5,600 nucleotides of DNA from assembly GCA_007571115.1 (NCBI GenBank), contig RKSA01000100.1, forward strand, positions 1 to 5,600, given 5' to 3'. Within the stretch, counting starts at the first letter, position 1, and the number at the start of each line of letters is the position of its first letter. Of the stretch, positions 1 to 5,600 are shown piece after piece. Below the pieces are notes generated by a model. That model was not told the DNA's origin. It did not search any database and saw only the letters and a program-made list of their open reading frames with translations. Both the position numbers and the translations under genes were made by a program. The DNA is from Gammaproteobacteria bacterium (GTDB taxonomy: Bacteria; Pseudomonadota; Gammaproteobacteria; Pseudomonadales; Pseudohongiellaceae).

Positions 1-1611
1 GCGCTTGAGCGGGTCGCCCCAGCCGCCGCCTCCCCAGGTGTTGAAATAGAGCAGGTCGCCCTTGCGCACCTTGACGCCTTCGACCTTGGCCGGCAGCCAT
101 TGCTCGCTGCCGTCGACGCGGACCAGGCGCTTGGTCGAGCGCATTCCCGTCTCGCCGCCGAGCACGCCGTAGGGATACGTCAGCCAGCGTTCGTCGTGGA
201 TGCCGATGTCGCCGTCGCAGAGGAAGCGATACGCGATGCTGAGGCCGTTGCCGCCGCGATGCAGGCCGGCGCCTCCCGAATCGGGAATCGTTTCGTAGCG
301 CTCGATTCGCAACGGGAAGTACGATTCGATGAACTCGTTGGGCACATTGGTGAAGCCCGGCCAGAGCGAGTGGCCGTCGGGGCCGTCGCCGATGGGGCGG
401 CCGGGGATTCCGCCAAAGCCGATCTGGAAGAGCTGGAACCATTCGCCCTTGTCATCGTAACCCGAATAGAACAGGTGCGGCGAATCGGAAAAGCCGGCCG
501 CATTGAGCATCTGCTCCGGAGCGCCCATGCCGAGCAGGGCGCCGAGCACGTCGAAGATCCTGCCGAGGGCGTGGGTGCGGCCCGACAGCGCCGCCGGGAA
601 GCGCGGCTTGAGCAGGGTGCCTTCGGGAATCCGCACATCGACGAGATCGTAGAAGCCGTCGTTGAAAACGATCTGCGGATCGACCACATTGATCGTGAAC
701 GAGCCGAAGAACATCTTGAACATGTCCTCGTTGAGGAAGAAGTTCACCGAACTCTGGGCCTGCGGGTCGGTGCCGTCGAAGTCGAAGATCGCCACCGAGC
801 CTTCGCGCCACATCTTGCACTTGATGCGGTACGGGCCCATGCCCATGCCGTCGTCGCAGATGTAGTCCTCGAATTCCCTGGGCTCTTCGGGGATGAATGC
901 CTCGATGATGAACTTCATCGCGTCGTAGTTGCGTTGCAGCATGATTTCCATCGTCGAGAACAGCACGTCGTCGCCGAAGCGCTCGGCGAGGTCGACGCAG
1001 CGCCGCGCTGCGGTATTGCAGGCCGCGACCAGGGCATTGAGGTCGAAGCGGTTCCATTCCTTGGTGCGAACGTTGTGCAGGATCAGCTCGAGCATGTCCG
1101 ACTGCAATTCGCCCTTGCGGTAGAGCTTGACGGGTGGAATGCGGATTCCTTCCTGGTAGATCGTCGTCGCCTCGATGGGAATAGAGCCAGGCACCATGCC
1201 GCCATTGTCGGACATGTGGCCGAACATGGCCGACCATGCGATATGGCGGCCATCCTTGAACACCGGAACGAGCACGACCCAGTCGGGCAAGTGCGAGACC
1301 GCGGCATTGCACATGTACGGATCATTGGTGAGGATCACGTCGCCTTCCTCGATTTCCGCGTCATAGGCTTGCAGGAAGGGGCCGATGAAGGAGCCGAACT
1401 GGCCGACGACCATCTTGCCGTCGATGTTGGCGATCATGGGAAAGCAGTCGCCCTGTTCGCGAATTCCCGGAGACATCGCCGTGCGGAACAGCACGGCGTC
1501 CATTTCCACCCGGGCGTTCTTCAGCGCGTTCTCGATGATATCGACGGTAACGCCTTCGACATCGATGCGCTTCAGGGGAGTGTTGTTGGTCTGGCGTATG
1601 GTTGCTGGCAT
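1..1611 (-). CDS. hyuB: Hydantoinase B / oxoprolinase / acetone carboxylase alpha-type subunit, 3' end cut by the window edge
   Basis: The frame is open from ATG at 1611 to the left edge, giving 537 residues with no stop. Family members usually run somewhat longer, so a few tens of C-terminal residues are probably missing. Together with HyuA, this family forms ATP-dependent cyclic amidases (N-methylhydantoinase, 5-oxoprolinase, caprolactamase) or ketone carboxylases (acetone, acetophenone). Visible landmarks are VTVDIIENAL (21-30), RTAMSPGIREQGD (43-55), NDPY (96-99), HLPD (107-110), GHMSDNGGMVPGS (131-143), FDGTDPQ (278-284), DSGGAGLHRGGNG (444-456) and a closing GGGGWGDPL (527-535). H107, D110 and H132 have the spacing I recall for the Mn ligands of acetone carboxylase alpha (H150, D153, H175). 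The loop between NDPY and HLPD is seven residues, where common hydantoinase B sequences have about four. The start follows hyuA by 12 bases and has a good ribosome binding site. Hydrolase versus carboxylase activity cannot be decided from the sequence. A soluble enzyme is likely, as I see no signal peptide or membrane segment. Confidence 0.93.
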   Translation of the reverse strand, partial: MPATIRQTNNTPLKRIDVEGVTVDIIENALKNARVEMDAVLFRTAMSPGIREQGDCFPMIANIDGKMVVGQFGSFIGPFLQAYDAEIEEGDVILTNDPYMCNAAVSHLPDWVVLVPVFKDGRHIAWSAMFGHMSDNGGMVPGSIPIEATTIYQEGIRIPPVKLYRKGELQSDMLELILHNVRTKEWNRFDLNALVAACNTAARRCVDLAERFGDDVLFSTMEIMLQRNYDAMKFIIEAFIPEEPREFEDYICDDGMGMGPYRIKCKMWREGSVAIFDFDGTDPQAQSSVNFFLNEDMFKMFFGSFTINVVDPQIVFNDGFYDLVDVRIPEGTLLKPRFPAALSGRTHALGRIFDVLGALLGMGAPEQMLNAAGFSDSPHLFYSGYDDKGEWFQLFQIGFGGIPGRPIGDGPDGHSLWPGFTNVPNEFIESYFPLRIERYETIPDSGGAGLHRGGNGLSIAYRFLCDGDIGIHDERWLTYPYGVLGGETGMRSTKRLVRVDGSEQWLPAKVEGVKVRKGDLLYFNTWGGGGWGDPLKR

Positions 1612-1620
1612 GATGGCTCG

Positions 1621-1625
1621 CTCCT
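1621..1625 (-). promoter_or_regulatory. Ribosome binding site of hyuB, overlapping the hyuA stop codon
   Basis: AGGAG read on the minus strand lies 9 bases before the hyuB ATG at 1611. Its first two bases are the last two of the hyuA TAG stop (1624-1626). Ribosomes ending hyuA would therefore sit on the hyuB entry site, which suggests coupled translation of two subunits of one enzyme. The site also fixes the hyuB start. Coupling is inferred. Confidence 0.75.
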
Positions 1626-3684
1626 ATGTCCGCGGGGTGATCAACAGGTTGCCGACGGAGTCGACCCGGGCTTCATGGCCGGGCAGCACCACCGTCGTCG
1701 AATCCATCTCGATGATGATGGCCGGCCCTGCAATCAGCAGGCCTTCGTGCAATCTGTCGCGGTTGTAGATGTTCACGTCGTGCCACTCGCCTTCGTGGTA
1801 GTAGCGGCTGTCGTGGATGATGCAGTCCTCGGGGGAGGCGTCCTTGTCGCCGACGGCGAAAGCGGCGATCGCTGCGGCCTTGGCCTTGACCACCGCGCGA
1901 ATCATGAGAATCTCGTGGCCTTCGCCGAGCTTGAAGGTGAAAAGCTGCTCGTGCTCCTTGTCGAAGCGCTCGACGAGCAGGCCCAGCCCTTCGCGGCGCA
2001 ATTGCTCCTCGTCGAAATCGACGGTGATCTGGAATGCCTGGCCGGCATAGCGCAGGTCGGCCTGGTAGCTGACCTCGTGCTCGCTTTCGGCAATGCCGTC
2101 GGCGATCAGCGACTGGCCTGCCCGGGTGCGCAGTTCGCGCAGGTCGGCGAGCAGTTGCGAATCGGTCAGATCTGCGGCCATGGTCAGATACGTTCGCGCT
2201 GCCTCGTCCTGGATCTGCGTCGTGGCGTCGCCATAGGCGCAAAGCACTCCAGGCCCTGGCGGAATGATGACCGGCCAGGCCTGGGTAAGGATGCCGAGGG
2301 CATTGGCGTGCAAGGGGCCGGCGCCGCCAAAGCCGACCAGCGCGAAATCCCGGGGGTCGTAGCCCTGTTCGACCGAAACGAGGCGCAAGGCGCCGAACAT
2401 CGACTCGTTGACGATCTTGATGATTCCTTCGGCGGCTTCCATCAGGCCGATTCCCATGGCGTCGGCGGCTTTCTGCACGGCCGCCACCGACGCATCGCGA
2501 TTGATCCGCATGTCGCCGCCAAGCTGCACGTCGGAAGGCAGATAGCCGAGCACCACGTTCGCGTCGCAGACCGTCGGCTGCTCGCCGCCCTTCATGTAGC
2601 AGGCCGGCCCGGGAACGGCGCCAGCCGATTCGGGGCCGACTCGCAAGGCCTTGGTCAGTTCTGGAACGAAGGCGATCGAGCCGCCGCCGGCGCCGACCGT
2701 TCGCACATCGACCGAAGGAGCACGGACGCGAACGTCGCCAACGATCGTCTCGCGGCGCACCCGCGCGCGCGCGTTCTGGATCAATGCGACGTCGGTGGAA
2801 GTTCCGCCCATGTCGAAAGTGAGGATATTGTCGAAACCGGCGCGCTGGCAGAAGAACACCGCGCCGGAAACGCCCCCCGCCGGGCCCGACATGAGCATGT
2901 TGACCGGAGATTCGGCCGAGGCCCGGGCCGAGGCGAGGCCGCCGTCGGAACGCAGGATCGACAACTGCACATCGTCGCCCATCAATTCGGCCAGCGAGTT
3001 TTGCAGGTTTTCCACGTAGCGCGCGACTTCGGGCCGCACGTAGGAGTTGACCACGGTGGTTTCGGTGCGCTCGTACTCCTGCATTTCCGGAACGACTTCG
3101 CTGGAGATTGAAATCGGCGTTTCGGCGAACGCCTCGCGAGCGATTTCCCGCGCGCGGCGTTCGTGCTCGCCATTGACGTAGGCATTGACGAAACAGATCG
3201 TCAATGCCTCGATGTCGCCTCGCGCAGCGAGCCCTTCGAGGGATTTGCGCAGCCGCGCCTCGTCGAGGGGCGTGACGATTTCGCCATTGGCGCCGATCCG
3301 TTCCTCGGCGCCGATGGTCAGTTCGAGGGGGGCGAGCAGGGGTTTCTTGATGTAGGTGACCCAGCCGCCGAGCCCGCCGGGGCAGAAAGACCTTGCCACG
3401 TGCAAGGTGTCCTCGAAGCCCGCCGTGGTGACGAGTCCGACCCGGGCGCCGCGGCCGGTCAGCACCGCATTGGTCGCCACCGTGGTGCCGTGCATCACCC
3501 TGCGAGTCTGGCGCGGATCGATCCTTGATTCCGCGCAAATTTTCCTGATGCCGTTGAGCACGCCGAGGGACGAATCCTCTGGCGTGGATGGCACTTTCGC
3601 GGTGTGGGTCTCGCCCGTTTGCTCGTTGACGAGCAGCAGGTCGGTGAAAGTTCCTCCCACATCCACGCCGAGTCGATAGCTCAT
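1624..3684 (-). CDS. hyuA: Hydantoinase A / oxoprolinase / acetone carboxylase beta-type subunit (complete, 686 aa)
   Basis: This is the ATP-binding partner of HyuB, with an acetate/sugar kinase-Hsp70-actin type fold. In family members it phosphorylates the substrate, or activates bicarbonate and ketone, before ring opening or carboxylation. The length of 686 is normal. The N-terminal domain begins with the phosphate loop DVGGTFTD (8-15), followed by HGTTVATNAVL (65-75). The central domain (about 200-490) carries MSGPAGGVSGA (265-275), a second phosphate loop FDMGGTSTDVAL (290-301), VGAGGGSIA (330-338), a conserved SAGAVPGPACY (353-363), TVCDANVVLG (371-380) and GFGGAGPLHA (451-460). The C-terminal beta-rich domain (about 500-680) contains YAGQAFQITV (546-555) and IAGPAIIIEMDSTTVVLPG (651-669). 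No key motif is missing. The ATG overlaps the upstream lyase stop by four bases and is preceded by a near-perfect ribosome binding site. No membrane segment or signal peptide is seen. Family assignment is very secure; the true substrate is unknown. Confidence 0.96.
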   Translation of the reverse strand: MSYRLGVDVGGTFTDLLLVNEQTGETHTAKVPSTPEDSSLGVLNGIRKICAESRIDPRQTRRVMHGTTVATNAVLTGRGARVGLVTTAGFEDTLHVARSFCPGGLGGWVTYIKKPLLAPLELTIGAEERIGANGEIVTPLDEARLRKSLEGLAARGDIEALTICFVNAYVNGEHERRAREIAREAFAETPISISSEVVPEMQEYERTETTVVNSYVRPEVARYVENLQNSLAELMGDDVQLSILRSDGGLASARASAESPVNMLMSGPAGGVSGAVFFCQRAGFDNILTFDMGGTSTDVALIQNARARVRRETIVGDVRVRAPSVDVRTVGAGGGSIAFVPELTKALRVGPESAGAVPGPACYMKGGEQPTVCDANVVLGYLPSDVQLGGDMRINRDASVAAVQKAADAMGIGLMEAAEGIIKIVNESMFGALRLVSVEQGYDPRDFALVGFGGAGPLHANALGILTQAWPVIIPPGPGVLCAYGDATTQIQDEAARTYLTMAADLTDSQLLADLRELRTRAGQSLIADGIAESEHEVSYQADLRYAGQAFQITVDFDEEQLRREGLGLLVERFDKEHEQLFTFKLGEGHEILMIRAVVKAKAAAIAAFAVGDKDASPEDCIIHDSRYYHEGEWHDVNIYNRDRLHEGLLIAGPAIIIEMDSTTVVLPGHEARVDSVGNLLITPRT

Positions 3685-4676
3685 TTTGCGTCCTCCCTAC
3701 ATGCTTGCATCGCCGAAGCGATCTGATTGGTTTTGCCAAGCTGCCCGCGCAGCCATTCCCTGACCTTGCCGCCGGGCGCGGTTCCGGTCAGCTCGGTGGC
3801 CAGGTCCGAAGCCGCGAGCAGCGCGGCAAAGTCGATGCCAGTGTCGAAGCCCATCTGCTGCAACATCACTGCCACGTCCTCGGTGGCGACGTTGCCACTC
3901 GCGCCAGGCGCGAAGGGGCAGCCGCCAAGACCGCCGATCGAGCTGTCGAACCAACGCACCCCGGCCTGCAAGGCCGCGAGCACATTGGCGAGCGCCATCG
4001 CCCGGGTATCGTGAAAATGGCAGCCGAACAAGCCGACGCCATGGCGCTCGGCGAGTGGCGCGAGCAAGTCGCCGACCTGGGCCGGATTCGCCGCGCCGAT
4101 CGTGTCGGCGAGCACCAGGCGATGAATGTCGGCATCGGCGAACCGCTCGGCGATGCCATGCAATGTCCCGGGCGGCACCTCGCCTTCAAACGGGCAGCCA
4201 AAGGATACCGCAGCGATGACGATCACCTCGATACCGGCGTCCCGGGCCAGGCCGATGATCTGCCAGGCGGTGCGCTCGGCCTCGGCCATGCTCATGCGCG
4301 CGTTCTTGCGCGCCATCGTCTCGCTGGCATAGATCACCATCGTCACCGATTCGGCGCCAGCTTCGACGGCAAGCTCGTAGCCTTTCAGGTTCGGCACGAG
4401 CACGCTGTAATCGACCTTGGCGGCGCCGGGTTCGCCGCGCCCCGGCAGCGACTGCAACAGGCTGCCAGTGCCGGCCATCGCCGGCACGGCCTTCGGCGAG
4501 ACGAAGCTGCCAGCCTCGATGCGCGCCAGCCCGGTGCCGTGCAATGCCTCGATCAGCCGCAGCCGCCCGGCCACGGGCAGGATGCGGCTCTGGCTTTGCA
4601 AGCCATCCCGGGGTCCGACCTCGTTGATCGTCACCCGGTTGGCTGTTGCCTGATTGCCCGTCTCTTGGCAGGTCAT
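3681..4676 (-). CDS. Hydroxymethylglutaryl-CoA lyase-like enzyme (TIM-barrel, DRE-metallolyase family), 331 aa
   Basis: The family cleaves HMG-CoA to acetoacetate and acetyl-CoA, or related 3-hydroxyacyl-CoAs, using a divalent metal. Comparison with human HMGCL from memory shows VGPRDGLQ at 20-27 with catalytic R23 and D24 (human R41, D42), E54 in IEAGSFVSPK (human E72), PNLKG (95-99), SFGCPFEG (158-165), D191 (human D204), metal ligands H220 and H222 in HFHDT (human H233, H235), and GGCPFAPGASGN (251-262) with C253 and N262 (human C266, N275). Departures are S30 where human has K48, and HDTRAMA where canonical lyases have HDTYGQA. The start at 4676 is chosen because it overlaps the CoA-transferase stop by one base and has a ribosome binding site. 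An upstream ATG at 4736 would add 20 Arg-rich residues unlike the family. Databases often call such genes mvaB or HMG-CoA lyase, but the departures fit a paralogous subfamily acting on another 3-hydroxyacyl-CoA, so no symbol is given. Lyase chemistry is probable; the substrate is uncertain. Confidence 0.93.
   Translation of the reverse strand: MTCQETGNQATANRVTINEVGPRDGLQSQSRILPVAGRLRLIEALHGTGLARIEAGSFVSPKAVPAMAGTGSLLQSLPGRGEPGAAKVDYSVLVPNLKGYELAVEAGAESVTMVIYASETMARKNARMSMAEAERTAWQIIGLARDAGIEVIVIAAVSFGCPFEGEVPPGTLHGIAERFADADIHRLVLADTIGAANPAQVGDLLAPLAERHGVGLFGCHFHDTRAMALANVLAALQAGVRWFDSSIGGLGGCPFAPGASGNVATEDVAVMLQQMGFDTGIDFAALLAASDLATELTGTAPGGKVREWLRGQLGKTNQIASAMQACREDAK
3691..3697 (-). promoter_or_regulatory. 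Ribosome binding site of hyuA
   Basis: GGGAGGA on the minus strand lies 6 bases before the ATG at 3684, inside the last codons of the lyase gene. It is the strongest Shine-Dalgarno match in the window and supports the start that gives the standard HyuA N-terminus (MSYRLGVDVGGTFTD). Combined with the ATGA stop/start overlap, it suggests hyuA is translated both by re-initiation and de novo. Confidence 0.75.
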
Positions 4677-5600
4677 CAGCCGATCACTCCTTCGGCGCGC
4701 AGCCCGGCGGCCTCTTCGGCACCAACCCCCAAGCATTCGCGAAGCACCTGGTCGGTATGTTGCCCGAGTTTCGGCGCGGCGTCATAGCTTTCGGTGCCGG
4801 TGCGCGACAATTTGACGGGGTTGCCCGGCCCCCGGGTGCTGCCGCCATCGGGGTGCTTGAGCTCGATGACCATATCGCGATGCAGCACTTGAGGGTCTGA
4901 CAGCGCCTGCTCGAAATTGTTCACCGGAGCGCAGGGAATGCGCTGCTCCTCGAGCCGCCGCAGCCAGTTCGCGCAGGTGTCGCCAGCGAGCGCTTCATTG
5001 ATGCGGCGGTTGATGAGCTCGCGGTCGCGCCAGCGGCCAGGCTGGGTATCGTATTCGGCCCGGTCAAGCTCGGCGCAGCCGAGCACCTGTTTCAGGTTCT
5101 GCCAGAAATTGTCGGTGATGACCGCAATCACGATGAAGCCGTCGGAACAGGCGAAGGTGTCGTAGGGAACGTGGACGAAATGCGAGTTGCCGATGGGATG
5201 GGGATTCTTTCCCGAAAGGAAGTGCATCGTCGCCATGTAGTTGAGCATCGAGATCTGGCAATCGAGCATCGAGATGTCGACTTCCTGGCCGCAGCCGCTG
5301 CGTTCGCGCTCGCACAATGCGGCGAGCACCCCCATCACGCCGAACATGCCGCCACCGAGGTCGCCGATGGGGATTCCCGCGCGCACGGGATGCTCCCGGT
5401 CGGGGCCGGTGATCGACATTCCGCCGCCGGTGGCCTGGGCGACCTGGTCAAAGGCAGGGCGCTTGCTCCCAGGCCCGCTGGCGCCGAAGCCGGTCACGGT
5501 ACACGCGATGATTCGCGGGTTGACCCGGGCCAGATTCTCGTAGTCGATTCGCAACCGCTCGGGAACGCCAGCGCCGAAATTGCTCATCACGACATCGGCG
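4676..5600 (-). CDS. Family III CoA-transferase (CaiB/BaiF), N-terminus beyond the window edge
   Basis: The frame is open from the right edge to TGA at 4676-4678, showing about 307 residues. Family members are near 400, so roughly the first 90 are missing. These enzymes move CoA between carboxylic acids through an aspartyl-CoA anhydride. Visible landmarks are DVVMSNFGAGVPERL, matching the usual DVVIENFxPG region at the cut end; the conserved stretch GFGASGPGSKRPAFDQVAQA (5491-5434); GIPIGDLGGGMFGVMGVLAAL; and GQEVDISMLD, whose Asp (codon 5263-5261) aligns with catalytic Asp169 of formyl-CoA transferase. The C-terminal part has RIPCAPVNNFEQALSDPQV and a closing APKLGQHTDQVLRE, both typical. 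A GTG-ATG pair at 5590/5587 is not the start, because the frame and the family similarity continue upstream of it. It is first in the visible operon, so it may activate an acid or transfer CoA to the lyase substrate. The family is sure; donor and acceptor acids are unknown. Confidence 0.94.
   Translation of the reverse strand, partial: ADVVMSNFGAGVPERLRIDYENLARVNPRIIACTVTGFGASGPGSKRPAFDQVAQATGGGMSITGPDREHPVRAGIPIGDLGGGMFGVMGVLAALCERERSGCGQEVDISMLDCQISMLNYMATMHFLSGKNPHPIGNSHFVHVPYDTFACSDGFIVIAVITDNFWQNLKQVLGCAELDRAEYDTQPGRWRDRELINRRINEALAGDTCANWLRRLEEQRIPCAPVNNFEQALSDPQVLHRDMVIELKHPDGGSTRGPGNPVKLSRTGTESYDAAPKLGQHTDQVLRECLGVGAEEAAGLRAEGVIG
4687..4692 (-). promoter_or_regulatory. Ribosome binding site of the HMG-CoA-lyase-like gene
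   Basis: AAGGAG on the minus strand ends 10 bases before the ATG at 4676, within the last codons of the CoA-transferase gene. It decides between the start at 4676 and the longer frame opening at 4736. Spacing is slightly long but workable, and the TGATG overlap adds re-initiation. Confidence 0.6.

Noticed and set aside
180..1312. Two minus-strand frames (180-689 and 452-1312) inside hyuB
   Set aside because: Both are Arg/Ser/Ala-rich shifted frames. The continuous frame from 1611 to the left edge encodes a clear HyuB protein through the same bases.
1612..1623. Possible promoter, terminator or riboswitch between hyuA and hyuB
   Set aside because: Only 12 bases separate the genes and they are occupied by the ribosome binding site region. 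There is no room for a hairpin terminator or promoter.
2762..2773. Twelve-base alternating CG run, a possible Z-DNA or repeat site
   Set aside because: It lies inside hyuA and is accounted for by Ala-Arg-Ala-Arg codons in a GC-rich gene. It is not repeated elsewhere in the window.
1673..3739. Minus-strand open frame of 688 codons overlapping nearly all of hyuA in another frame
   Set aside because: The product is Arg/His/Gly/Ala-rich with no family motif, typical of a shifted frame in GC-rich DNA. hyuA in the other frame has every expected motif.
4674..4736. Longer start for the lyase gene at ATG 4736
   Set aside because: It would add 20 residues rich in Arg, unlike family N-termini, and overlap the CoA-transferase by about 60 bases. 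The start at 4676 has a ribosome binding site and a one-base stop/start overlap.
3705..4787. Plus-strand open frame of 360 codons opposite the lyase gene
   Set aside because: It is in codon register with the lyase gene and open only because TTA, CTA and TCA codons are avoided. The minus-strand product carries the full HMG-CoA-lyase motif set; the mirror has no recognisable motif.
5585..5590. GTG or ATG at 5590/5587 as start of the CoA-transferase
   Set aside because: The frame stays open to the window edge and the residues before it (A-D-V-V) match the conserved family segment, so the gene begins outside the window.

Overview
The window is a GC-rich, almost gapless stretch of bacterial DNA in which every supported gene lies on the minus strand. 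Read in the direction of transcription (high to low coordinates) it holds four genes: a family III (CaiB/BaiF) CoA-transferase whose N-terminus lies off the right edge (4676-5600); an HMG-CoA-lyase-like enzyme (3681-4676); a complete HyuA subunit of the hydantoinase/oxoprolinase/acetone carboxylase superfamily (1624-3684); and the partner HyuB subunit, which runs off the left edge (1-1611). Strong Shine-Dalgarno sequences, ATG starts at the three visible gene starts, high GC and near-absence of A/T-rich codons point to a proteobacterium. The gene types are common in metabolically versatile Burkholderiales and relatives, but the sequence alone does not fix the taxon.

The layout is that of one operon. 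The first two genes share one base (TGATG), the next two overlap by four bases (ATGA), and hyuA and hyuB are 12 bases apart, with the hyuB ribosome binding site sitting on the hyuA stop codon. There is no intergenic stretch long enough for an internal promoter or terminator. The operon promoter, any regulator and the terminator must lie outside the window. I found no RNA gene, mobile element, CRISPR array or repeat family.

Together the genes suggest a catabolic route. HyuA/HyuB pairs use ATP either to open a cyclic amide or imide or to carboxylate a ketone. The CaiB-type enzyme would move CoA onto an organic acid. The HMG-CoA-lyase-like enzyme would split a 3-hydroxyacyl-CoA by a retro-Claisen reaction into acetyl-CoA (or an analogue) and a carbonyl compound. 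The substrate cannot be read from the sequence. Two details suggest it is not textbook HMG-CoA or hydantoin metabolism: the lyase keeps its catalytic and metal residues but has Ser where the human enzyme has Lys48, and HyuB has a lengthened loop before an intact H-x2-D...H metal triad.

The longest open frame in the window, a 1003-codon plus-strand frame at 100-3111, is a codon-register mirror of hyuB and hyuA and is not a gene.
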